Shown here in pieces: positions 1-6,029 of a stretch of 10,980 nt of DNA. The notes below the pieces were generated by a model that searched no databases, was not told the DNA's origin, and saw only the letters and a program-made list of their open reading frames with translations. A program made the position numbers and the translations under genes. How positions within the stretch are numbered: position 1 is the first letter of the stretch; every line of letters starts with the position of its first letter. This DNA comes from Puniceicoccales bacterium (lineage in GTDB: Bacteria > Verrucomicrobiota > Verrucomicrobiia > Opitutales > Oceanipulchritudinaceae): positions 1 to 10,980 of the forward strand of contig JAUVDD010000035.1 of NCBI GenBank assembly GCA_030595525.1. Reading direction: 5' to 3'.

Positions 1-31
1 CCAAACGGGGTTGGGGTGCGTAGAGTAGGGT

Positions 32-694
32 ATGAGCAATGCAGTATGTGCCTTACAAGAGTCCTATATTATTGATCCTGATCATCGGATCGCTGCTGAG
101 GTGATGAATGGCAACCATCAGGCGTACAACCAGCTGGTTGAGCGTTACTGGGGACGGATCTTCGCTCGAGTTTATCAGTTGCTGCAAAACCGGCAGGACG
201 CAGAAGAAATCACGCAGGACACATTTTCCAAGGCATTTGCCAGCATCCATGATTTTCGTTGGGAAGCCAGTTTTTCCACATGGTTATTCCAGATCGGGAG
301 TAATTTGGCGCGTAATCGCTTCTGGCACAGGAAGCGTCGCGGATATGGGCGTGAGATTCATCTTGGAAGACCCTTGAATGAAGAGGGATTCACCTTTGAA
401 GATATCTTACCGGATAAAATGGCTGATCCTGGTGACCGGCTTCGTTGGAAGGAGTTCCAGCAGAATGTGGAGTCGCATTTGAATCGTCTTCCCGATTCCT
501 ACAGGGAAATCATGGAACTGCGCCTGATTGACGACCTTAGCTATGAAGAAATATCCGAAGATCTGGAAATTCCGATTGGTACGGTCAAGAGCCGGATTGC
601 CCGTGCCAGGCAGCACTTGAATAGGACATTGGGAATCGGTTCGGATGACAGTGTGCAGGCCCATGCACTGGAGCTCAGCCGGGGACGCAGTTGA
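32..694 (+). CDS. ECF-type RNA polymerase sigma-70 factor
   Basis: This 220-residue protein should direct RNA polymerase to an alternative promoter set in the cytoplasm. A sigma region 2 spans about residues 29-103, with the core-binding stretch DAEEITQDTF at 56-65 and the aromatic/basic promoter-melting stretch FSTWLFQIGSNLARNRFW at 81-98. An acidic linker follows, then sigma region 4 at about 148-200 (LPDSYREIMELR, YEEISEDLEIPIGTVKSR), a helix-turn-helix for the -35 element. Regions 1 and 3 are absent, as in the ECF/RpoE group. The ATG at 32 is the first in the frame; a GTAGGG stretch lies only one base upstream, so no well-spaced ribosome site is visible. An internal ATG at codon 25 is possible but would trim the region just before sigma 2. 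No anti-sigma gene follows, because ruvA converges from the other strand 18 bp away. The regulon and signal cannot be read from the sequence. Confidence 0.9.
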   Translation: MSNAVCALQESYIIDPDHRIAAEVMNGNHQAYNQLVERYWGRIFARVYQLLQNRQDAEEITQDTFSKAFASIHDFRWEASFSTWLFQIGSNLARNRFWHRKRRGYGREIHLGRPLNEEGFTFEDILPDKMADPGDRLRWKEFQQNVESHLNRLPDSYREIMELRLIDDLSYEEISEDLEIPIGTVKSRIARARQHLNRTLGIGSDDSVQAHALELSRGRS

Positions 695-705
695 GTTTTA
701 AAATC

Positions 706-723
706 AGACCTGTTAAGCAGTCT
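706..723 (-). terminator. weak candidate terminator of the dapA-dapB-ruvA operon
   Basis: Read on the minus strand, AGACTG pairs with CAGGTCT (one bulged G) around a 5-nt loop that contains the ruvA stop codon. It is followed by GATTTT at about 705-700. The stem is short and the T-run is only four, so this is a weak intrinsic terminator at best. It sits in the 18-bp gap and tail between the convergent sigma-factor gene and ruvA, where a terminator is expected. Confidence 0.3.
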
Positions 724-1333
724 TGAGGGCGGCTTTGATGAGTGCGTCGGCAGTGGCCTCCGGGCCGAGTGCCTGACTGGCGCTACGGACTGCCTTGTCG
801 GCGGCATCTATTTTGAATCCAAGAGTCATCAGTGCCTGTACTGCATCGGAAAAGAATTGAGCAGCCGGTGTATCGGAAGGAATGCCCGACGGGATACCTT
901 GTGGGACAGAAGTTGTAGATGTTCTTGGCAATCCAACCTTGTCCTTCAATTCGATGCAGACACGCTCCGCGGTTTTCTTTCCAATCCCAGGGCATTTTGC
1001 CAGCAGTCCAACATCCGCACGGGCAATGGCGTCCTGCAACATGTGGAAGGAGAGTCGGCTCATCAGGTTGAGACCGATCTTCGGGCCAATTCCACTTACC
1101 TTGCTGGTGACCAGGTGAAAGAAATCCCTTTCTTCCTTGTTGATGAAGCCGTATAGCGCCTGAGTGTCTTCACGATAGACCGGATGAATGTGCAGCCGGA
1201 CCATTTGACCAATACCCGGAATTCTCTCGGATGTTGTAATTGGAACATGGATACAGTATCCAATACCGTTACAATTGAGGATTACCTCGAGTGGTGTGGC
1301 AGAATCAACTTTTCCCTCGATAAAACTGATCAT
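713..1333 (-). CDS. ruvA: Holliday junction DNA helicase subunit RuvA
   Basis: RuvA binds four-way Holliday junctions as a tetramer and loads the RuvB motor for branch migration during recombinational repair. The 206-residue product has the usual length of about 200. An OB-fold N-terminus (MISFIEGKVDS; YREDTQALYGF at 53-63) comes first. Two helix-hairpin-helix motifs follow, at 79-91 (VSGIGPKIG) and 114-126 (CPGIGKKTAERVC). A Ser/Thr/Pro-rich linker (135-156) leads to the RuvB-contacting domain III (about 159-206). The ATG at 1333 is preferred over an in-frame ATG at 1411 because the family begins MI-x-x-I-x-G, and because an AGGAAG ribosome site lies just upstream. The start overlaps the dapB stop codon (ATGA), so translation is probably coupled to dapB. 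ruvB and ruvC are not in this window. Confidence 0.95.
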   Translation of the reverse strand: MISFIEGKVDSATPLEVILNCNGIGYCIHVPITTSERIPGIGQMVRLHIHPVYREDTQALYGFINKEERDFFHLVTSKVSGIGPKIGLNLMSRLSFHMLQDAIARADVGLLAKCPGIGKKTAERVCIELKDKVGLPRTSTTSVPQGIPSGIPSDTPAAQFFSDAVQALMTLGFKIDAADKAVRSASQALGPEATADALIKAALKTA

Positions 1334-2088
1334 ACTTCTTCCTGGTCTGTTTGGGTGAGGCCGAGAACATCTCGCATGTTGTATAGTCCTGGCGCCTGCT
1401 TTGCAGCCCAATGAGCCGCTCTGTATGCGCCTGAGGCAAAGATACTTCGATTACTGGCACGATGGGTCAGCTCGATCCTGTCATTCTCACCAAAGTAAAA
1501 GACCGTGTGCTCTCCGATAACTTCGCCACCACGCAGCGCATGGACACCGATTTCCTCATTGGTGCGGGCACCCGTGTCACCTTCGCGACCAAAAACCCGA
1601 TTGGACTCATTGAATGCAGGTGCCGCTTCGAGTGCTTCAGCAAGATTTATGGCAGTTCCGCTGGGAGCATCCTTCTTGTGTTGGTGATGAATCTCCATGA
1701 TTTCCGGCTGATACCGATCTCCCAATACTCGGGCGGCGGTTTCGGTCAGATGAAACAGAAGATTTACTCCAATCGAATAATTCCCTGCCCAGACAACAGG
1801 AATCTTTTGAGTACAGGCCAGAATGCGTTGCTTTTCCTCTTCAGTATGGCCGGTCGTACCAATGACGACTGCGATACCTTTTTCGGAACAGGTCTCAACC
1901 AGTTCGACCGTTGCCGAATGGAAACTGAAATCGATGGCCGCCTGAGCGCCATCCAAGCCATCGCAAAGGGAATCGCCCATGTCCTTTTGAGAGACAACAG
2001 TGGCATTCTCTGATTCGGCCATAGCCAGCAGGGTTTGTCCCATTCGGCCTTTATAACCACAAATTACTACGGATAAGTTATCACTCAT
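1330..2088 (-). CDS. dapB: 4-hydroxy-tetrahydrodipicolinate reductase
   Basis: DapB reduces the DapA product to tetrahydrodipicolinate with NAD(P)H, the second dedicated step toward meso-diaminopimelate (peptidoglycan) and lysine. The 252-residue protein opens with a Rossmann nucleotide-binding loop (GYKGRMGQ at 11-18). It carries IDFSFHSA at 52-59 and IGTTGHT at 76-82. The family signature EIHHQHKKDAPSGTA at 132-146 supplies the catalytic His134 and Lys138. The C-terminal stretch TNEEIGVHALRGGEVIGEHTV (176-196) is also typical. It begins 5 bp after dapA stops and its stop codon overlaps the ruvA ATG, so it is the middle gene of a dapA-dapB-ruvA unit. No clear SD precedes its ATG. The protein looks full length, at the shorter end of the family, with no missing key residue. 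Confidence 0.97.
   Translation of the reverse strand: MSDNLSVVICGYKGRMGQTLLAMAESENATVVSQKDMGDSLCDGLDGAQAAIDFSFHSATVELVETCSEKGIAVVIGTTGHTEEEKQRILACTQKIPVVWAGNYSIGVNLLFHLTETAARVLGDRYQPEIMEIHHQHKKDAPSGTAINLAEALEAAPAFNESNRVFGREGDTGARTNEEIGVHALRGGEVIGEHTVFYFGENDRIELTHRASNRSIFASGAYRAAHWAAKQAPGLYNMRDVLGLTQTDQEEV
1338..1343 (-). promoter_or_regulatory. ribosome binding site of ruvA
   Basis: AGGAAG on the minus strand ends four bases before the ATG at 1333. It lies inside the end of dapB. It fixes the ruvA start at 1333 rather than at the upstream in-frame ATG at 1411. It is one of the few good SD matches in the window. Confidence 0.65.
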
Positions 2089-2093
2089 GAAAT

Positions 2094-2987
2094 TTACAAG
2101 TTGATGGATTGGAGCAGTTCACGAAGACGGGTCTGATTGGCCACATTGGTCCTGACCAATGGTAGTCGAACCCTTGGTGATGCCAAACGACCAGCCTGAA
2201 ACATCACTTCCTTGATAGTTACCGGATTGCCATCCAGGAAAACCAGCTCCGTCAGTAGAGGCTTCCATTCGTTATATAACGCGTTTGCCTTTTCCTTGTC
2301 ACCAGCAAGACAGGTATCTGTCAGTGCTTTGAGAATTCCCGGTGCCAGATTTGAGGCCACACTGATCACGCCCTCTGCACCTGCTTCGATGAAGGACGGA
2401 ATCAGGCCATCATCACCGCTGAGAACCGTTACCTGCGGACAAGCAGCCTTCAATGCGCGGACTCGATCAACTTCACCACCGGCTTCCTTGATGCATTGGA
2501 CATTCGGACAGGCCTCACTTAGTCGGGCCACTGTATCCACGGCAATATCGATGCCACAGCGTCCTGGTATTGAATAGAGGATCAAAGGCTTGTTGGTATT
2601 TCCGGCGATCTTTTTGAAATGCTGAAATAAGCCTTCCTGGTTGGGCTTGTTGTAATAGGGTGCCACTTGGAGAAAGGCGTCTGCACCGGCAATATCAGCT
2701 TGGCGGGTCAGGTGAAGGGCCTCCTCGGTGCTATTGGAGCCTGTTCCCGCGATAATCGGGACTCGCCCGGCCGCTACTTTGACCACCGTTTTAATTACCC
2801 CAATATGTTCTTTGGTATTAAGGGTAGGGGACTCGCCGGTTGTCCCGACCGGTACCAATCCATCAACGTCTTCTTCGATTTGTGAATTGACCAAGGATTC
2901 CAATCTTTCCCAGTCAATATCCCCGTTTTCATGCATTGGAGTGACCAATGCTGTAAAAACTCCGCGAAATGTGTGCTCTGCCGACAT
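2094..2987 (-). CDS. dapA: 4-hydroxy-tetrahydrodipicolinate synthase
   Basis: DapA condenses pyruvate with aspartate semialdehyde through a Schiff base, the committed step of diaminopimelate/lysine synthesis. The 297-residue TIM-barrel protein has GTTGESPTL at 48-56 (Thr49/Thr50 of the catalytic triad). It also has APYYNKPNQEGL at 109-120, YSIPGR at 138-143 with the triad tyrosine, and the Schiff-base lysine Lys167 in CIKEAGG. The length is normal (about 290-300). It leads the leftward dapA-dapB-ruvA operon and is divergent from pilT across 71 bp. Upstream of the ATG on its strand is an A/T-rich stretch (TTTAAAAGCAGTTTTTT) with no SD match. Relatives such as N-acetylneuraminate lyase share the fold, but the dapB neighbour makes the lysine role very likely. 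Confidence 0.97.
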   Translation of the reverse strand: MSAEHTFRGVFTALVTPMHENGDIDWERLESLVNSQIEEDVDGLVPVGTTGESPTLNTKEHIGVIKTVVKVAAGRVPIIAGTGSNSTEEALHLTRQADIAGADAFLQVAPYYNKPNQEGLFQHFKKIAGNTNKPLILYSIPGRCGIDIAVDTVARLSEACPNVQCIKEAGGEVDRVRALKAACPQVTVLSGDDGLIPSFIEAGAEGVISVASNLAPGILKALTDTCLAGDKEKANALYNEWKPLLTELVFLDGNPVTIKEVMFQAGRLASPRVRLPLVRTNVANQTRLRELLQSINL

Positions 2988-3011
2988 AAAAAACTGCTTT
3001 TAAAAATGAAA

Positions 3012-3041
3012 TTGCCACCGTAGGTGTAGCACGTATATATA
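3012..3041 (+). promoter_or_regulatory. candidate sigma-70-like promoter for pilT
   Basis: TTGCCA at 3012-3017 is followed, after 16-18 bp, by a TATATATAT run at 3034-3042 that could act as a -10 element. A start near 3047 would leave a leader of only about 12 nt before the pilT ATG, which would fit the absence of an SD sequence. The TA run could also serve the divergent dapA. This is a motif match only. Confidence 0.35.
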
Positions 3042-3058
3042 TCAAACGCTAATTTGCC

Positions 3059-4162
3059 ATGTCTGAAACTCTTGAATTATTCAACAACTTGTTGCAGCTC
3101 GCCGTGGATAACGGAGCTAGCGACATCCATATTAAGACCAATAAGCCTGCCTTATTACGAATCGACGGGGGGTTGGAGCCCATTGATATGGATGCTCTCA
3201 CTATCAACCAGATCCTTGCCTTTGTGGAGGATTCTTGTCCGCCTCAGTTCGTTGAACGCTGGCAGACGGACAACCAGGTTGACTACAGTTACCGTTTACC
3301 CGATGTCGGGCGCTTCCGTGTGAACGCCTTTTATCAGCGAGGTACACCGAGTATGGTCTTCCGCTTCGTCAAGGACCGCCCACCGAGTTTCAAACAGCTG
3401 AACCTCGACAACACGCTCTTCACAAATCTTTGCCAAAGTCCTGATGGTATCATGCTGGTTTGTGGCCCGACAGGTAGTGGTAAAAGTTCCACGCTGGCTG
3501 CCATGTTGAATTGGATTAACATCAACATGGACAAGCATATTGTCACGCTTGAGGATCCGATCGAGTTTACCTATTCCGATATCAAATGCAGTTTTAATCA
3601 ACGGGAGGTCGGAATTGATACTCCATCGTTTGCTGATGGGATGAAGAGTGTACTTCGTCAGGATCCCGATATGATCCTGATTGGGGAAATGCGCGATTCG
3701 GATACTTTTGATACGGCCCTGACAGCTGCTGAGACCGGGCACTACGTATTCGGCACGCTGCACAGTTCAAATGCCCAGCAAGCCGTTCAGCGATTGTTTG
3801 AGTACTATCCACATGACCAACACGTGGGCCTTCGCAGGATAGTGGCCAGTACGCTTCGGGCCACCATCACCCAGCGATTGTTACCAGCATTGGAAGGAAC
3901 AGGGCGGTTGCCGGTTCTTGAAGCATTTGTTGTCGATGGTTTAGCTCGGACAATTATTATCGAGGGGAAATTTGATAAGATTCCTGCAGTCATTGAGGCC
4001 AGTAAGGAAAGCGGATCCCGCTCTTTCAATCAGGATTTATACCGCCTGATTAAGGAAGGTCTGATTAGTAAACAGGTTGGACTTGAGGCATCACCCAATC
4101 CGAAAGCCCTCGAAATGAACCTCAAGGGCATATTCCTTTCCGAAGGCGGCATTGTTCAGTAG
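3059..4162 (+). CDS. pilT: type IV pilus retraction ATPase, PilT family
   Basis: PilT-type hexameric ATPases power pilus disassembly and retraction (twitching, DNA uptake, attachment) at the inner-membrane base of the pilus. The 367-residue protein has the PilT N-terminal domain (ASDIHIKTNKPALLRIDG, 20-37). It has Walker A GPTGSGKS at 136-143, the Asp box TLEDPIE at 163-169, Walker B DPDMILIGEMRD at 202-213 and the His box GHYVFGTLHSSNA at 227-239. The C-terminal helix that reads AIRNLIRE in classical PilT is LARTIIIE here (295-302), and the GMQT that follows is replaced by GSRS. It is therefore a diverged PilT or PilT-like paralogue (PilU-type). The C-terminal tail NPKALEMNLKGI is of the kind seen in many PilT-like proteins. 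No other pilus gene is nearby. It converges on an unknown gene with an 11-bp gap. Confidence 0.92.
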   Translation: MSETLELFNNLLQLAVDNGASDIHIKTNKPALLRIDGGLEPIDMDALTINQILAFVEDSCPPQFVERWQTDNQVDYSYRLPDVGRFRVNAFYQRGTPSMVFRFVKDRPPSFKQLNLDNTLFTNLCQSPDGIMLVCGPTGSGKSSTLAAMLNWININMDKHIVTLEDPIEFTYSDIKCSFNQREVGIDTPSFADGMKSVLRQDPDMILIGEMRDSDTFDTALTAAETGHYVFGTLHSSNAQQAVQRLFEYYPHDQHVGLRRIVASTLRATITQRLLPALEGTGRLPVLEAFVVDGLARTIIIEGKFDKIPAVIEASKESGSRSFNQDLYRLIKEGLISKQVGLEASPNPKALEMNLKGIFLSEGGIVQ

Positions 4163-4173
4163 GGAATTGCCGA

Positions 4174-5037
4174 TTAATCAGGGAAGGAGACGAACGGCAG
4201 CTCGTTGGAAGTCTTTGCCGTTAGAATGTATTTTCTATCCTGAAAATATATAACGCCTTCACTTTCCCAAAAGAAAATGAAATTGGAATCGGTTAACAAT
4301 CCCAAGCGACCTGTTTGATAAACCGGTCTGCAAAGACCACCTTCGATCTCAGTGAGGATAAAATTGTTCCCAACACTTCGTTCCAAATCGAAGAAATCCC
4401 AACGCCCGTCCTCCTGGATAAACAACAGGGTTTCTCCATCTTCCAATTCAGTTACGAATATCCCCGTCATCTTTTTGAGGTGATTTTGGAAATCAGTGTG
4501 GTCCTGAATTTCAACAAAATCCGGTTTTGGCATAAAATCCACCTCTTTGTCGAGGTATTGGAAGGCAAAGTAAATTGCCCCGACCATTCCTGCGCCAGCG
4601 ATTAGGGCGATTATCCATTCCAGAATGATAATGTGTGAATTCTGGACATGCTTCCCTCCCTTTTGAAGCTGGAAAAAGTCCTCCAGATATTTCGACAAAT
4701 CGTCGATGGATATCACCACATTCTGATAATTGGCATTGTTGGGATCGGAAATTTCCAAAACACCGCTATTTATGCGAAGATTCACTCTGCGGTTAGTATG
4801 CTCAATAATGAACAGGCCGTTCGCCTCTTTCCCGTTCTCATCATGGATGGTCAGGAGGATATCCTTCAGCTCTTCCGCTGACATGGGATCCCGGCTCCGT
4901 CGTTCATGATAATTCGGTGCAACTCCCCAGAACTCTCCAAGTCCTTCTGTTTGTACATCGAATTTCACAAGCTCATTTGGCATAAGAAACTTTTGTCCAT
5001 TCCTCACGCGATTGTCCAGTGCTTTAAGATTATACAA
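4174..5037 (-). CDS. hypothetical protein with one membrane segment
   Basis: I do not recognise this protein. As drawn it has 287 residues. An N-terminal soluble part (about 1-133) contains alternating hydrophobic strands (GLFIIEH, RVNLRINSGVLEIS, NVVISIDDLSKYLEDFF). One hydrophobic helix follows at about 136-159 (IIILEWIIALIAGAGMVGAIYF). A C-terminal part rich in short beta-strand patterns (TGIFVTEL, ETLLFIQEDGRWDFFDLE, FIFFWESEGVIYFQDRKYILT) ends at residue 287. There is no signal peptide, so it is probably a single-pass inner-membrane protein with domains on both sides. The start is uncertain: codon 1 is a TTG, the first in-frame ATG is at 4983, and the frame stays open upstream to 5095 without an ATG/GTG/TTG. 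No SD fits any of these. It converges on pilT, but a pilus role is only a guess from position. Confidence 0.75.
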   Translation of the reverse strand: MYNLKALDNRVRNGQKFLMPNELVKFDVQTEGLGEFWGVAPNYHERRSRDPMSAEELKDILLTIHDENGKEANGLFIIEHTNRRVNLRINSGVLEISDPNNANYQNVVISIDDLSKYLEDFFQLQKGGKHVQNSHIIILEWIIALIAGAGMVGAIYFAFQYLDKEVDFMPKPDFVEIQDHTDFQNHLKKMTGIFVTELEDGETLLFIQEDGRWDFFDLERSVGNNFILTEIEGGLCRPVYQTGRLGLLTDSNFIFFWESEGVIYFQDRKYILTAKTSNELPFVSFPD

Positions 5038-5056
5038 ACCGGGTTTTTTATCAAAA

Positions 5057-5066
5057 CTAATATTAG
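5057..5066. promoter_or_regulatory. perfect 10-bp palindrome between divergent genes
   Basis: CTAATATTAG is a perfect inverted repeat in the 133-bp region between the unknown membrane-protein gene (leftward) and the nrdG-like gene (rightward). Its position upstream of both would suit an operator. An A/T-rich 10-mer palindrome can also arise by chance, and the frame of the unknown gene is open across it. Confidence 0.2.
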
Positions 5067-5113
5067 GAGAACAACTTACGGGGATTAGATAGGCTTACGA
5101 TTTATAAATGTTC

Positions 5114-5141
5114 TTGATGCCATAACCGATACTGATAATAA
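5114..5141 (+). promoter_or_regulatory. weak candidate promoter for the nrdG-like gene
   Basis: TTGATG at 5114-5119 and TAATAA at 5136-5141 are separated by 16 bp. This is a poor but possible sigma-70-like pair about 30 bp before the start at 5171. A second -10-like CATAAT lies at 5147-5152 without a matching -35. The rest of the 133-bp gap shows nothing else I can name. Confidence 0.25.
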
Positions 5142-5156
5142 AACTGCATAATTATT

Positions 5157-5160
5157 AGGA
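5157..5160 (+). promoter_or_regulatory. ribosome binding site of the nrdG-like gene
   Basis: AGGA ends ten bases before the ATG at 5171. The spacing is slightly long, but it supports this start, which is also where the family's N-terminus (MIIGRIERADEKDYPGK) begins. Confidence 0.5.
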
Positions 5161-5170
5161 ATACTATCGC

Positions 5171-5929
5171 ATGATTATTGGACGCATAGAAAGAGCAGAC
5201 GAAAAAGACTATCCGGGCAAGAGCGCGGTAACTATCTACGTCTGTGGATGCAATCTGCGATGTTCCTATTGTGGTTATGCAGGATTATTAGGAACATGTA
5301 ATCTCGATACCGGTCACGACTGGGATTATGCAGAACGCTATATCCGGAATCACCTGGATCGCATCGATGCGGTAATTTTCAGTGGTGGTGAACCAACCCT
5401 TCAGGAAGACTTGAAAGAGCGAATGCTCGAGGTAAAGGAAATGGGTTTGTCCGTTAAATTGGAGACCAATGGTACTAAACCGGAAGTTTTGAGAGACCTG
5501 TTAATGTCTGATCTGGTGGACTTCGTTTCGATGGACGTGAAGGCCCCGTTGGAAAACTACGCGAGTGTTGTTGGATGCCGTCTGGACGTTGAGCTGATTC
5601 GTACCAGCGTCTGGGTAGTGAAACAATCTGGAGTTGCCCACGAATTCCGGACAACCGTGGTTCCGGGCCTGCATACAACCAGGGAATTAAAAGCTATTTC
5701 CGAACTGATCCACGGTGCAGACCGATATGTGGTTCAAGACTTTATTTCAACTAACCCTCTGAGAGGAGAACTTCGAGGACGTCCCGCATTTCCACATAAA
5801 CCATTGGAAGATATCCGCGCTTATGTTGAGCGTCGTGTTCAAGCCTACGAGATTCGACATGCTGAAGAGGCTCAACAGATGCCAGTGGCCCGACGGAGGA
5901 TGCGATCGAAAACAGCAGTTGCGGTATAA
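5171..5929 (+). CDS. radical SAM protein, anaerobic ribonucleotide reductase activase-like (NrdG2 type)
   Basis: This 252-residue enzyme belongs to the radical SAM superfamily. It binds a 4Fe-4S cluster through Cys27, Cys31 and Cys34 (CNLRCSYC) and cleaves S-adenosylmethionine. SGGEPT at 71-76 is the usual SAM-contact motif; LETNGTKPEVL (97-107) and SMDVKAP (120-126) follow. The N-terminal DYPGK-SAV-x-x-x-x-x-GCNLRC layout is that of the NrdG2-like activating-protein family, which is annotated as generating the glycyl radical on class III ribonucleotide reductase. It is less like QueE. The last 17 or so residues are a basic, probably disordered tail (VARRRMRSKTAVAV). No glycyl-radical enzyme gene lies in the window, so the partner is unknown. 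It is transcribed alone, with its own terminator, divergent from the unknown membrane-protein gene. Confidence 0.85.
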   Translation: MIIGRIERADEKDYPGKSAVTIYVCGCNLRCSYCGYAGLLGTCNLDTGHDWDYAERYIRNHLDRIDAVIFSGGEPTLQEDLKERMLEVKEMGLSVKLETNGTKPEVLRDLLMSDLVDFVSMDVKAPLENYASVVGCRLDVELIRTSVWVVKQSGVAHEFRTTVVPGLHTTRELKAISELIHGADRYVVQDFISTNPLRGELRGRPAFPHKPLEDIRAYVERRVQAYEIRHAEEAQQMPVARRRMRSKTAVAV

Positions 5930-5936
5930 AACTTTA

Positions 5937-5958
5937 TTATCGGCTCCTACACCGATAA
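5937..5958 (-). terminator. hairpin, candidate terminator for the birA side
   Basis: TTATCGG and CCGATAA form a perfect 7-bp stem around an 8-nt loop, eight bases after the nrdG-like stop codon. On the plus strand it is followed by CCCAAATA, so it would not terminate there. On the minus strand it is followed by AGTTTTAT, so it could end the leftward birA operon. The U-run is weak. Confidence 0.35.
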
Positions 5959-5979
5959 CCCAAATACAGAGAGAGAGAT

Positions 5980-5998
5980 GCGACCACATACAGGTCGC
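5980..5998 (+). terminator. accessory hairpin before the main terminator
   Basis: GCGACC (5980-5985) pairs perfectly with GGTCGC (5993-5998) around a 7-nt loop and is followed by only three T residues. It directly precedes the stronger hairpin at 6001-6022. It could be the first of two tandem terminators or part of a transcript-end structure. Confidence 0.4.
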
Positions 5999-6000
5999 TT

Positions 6001-6029
6001 TCCCCCCGGCCCCCCGGGGGGATTTTTTT
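6001..6029 (+). terminator. intrinsic terminator of the nrdG-like gene
   Basis: T plus six C (6001-6007) pairs with six G plus A (6016-6022) around an 8-nt loop. It is followed immediately by seven T (6023-6029). This is a classical Rho-independent terminator for rightward transcription. The T-run overlaps the birA stop codon on the opposite strand, so the two convergent genes share no spare sequence here. The stem lies in a run of only C and G (6002-6021). Confidence 0.8.

Noticed and set aside
1334..1411. N-terminal extension of RuvA from the in-frame ATG at 1411
   Set aside because: The extra 26 residues do not fit the family, would overlap dapB by about 80 bases, and a good ribosome site precedes the ATG at 1333.
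1462..2013. 183-codon open frame on the plus strand inside dapB
   Set aside because: It is the antisense shadow of dapB; the translation shows no domain and the opposite strand is a complete DapB.
3296..3763. 155-codon minus-strand open frame inside pilT
   Set aside because: It is antisense to the ATPase core of pilT and has no recognisable motif.
4193..4222. AACGGCA/TGCCGTT inverted repeat as a terminator for pilT
   Set aside because: The loop is 16 nt, no T-run follows, and it lies inside the coding end of the opposite gene.
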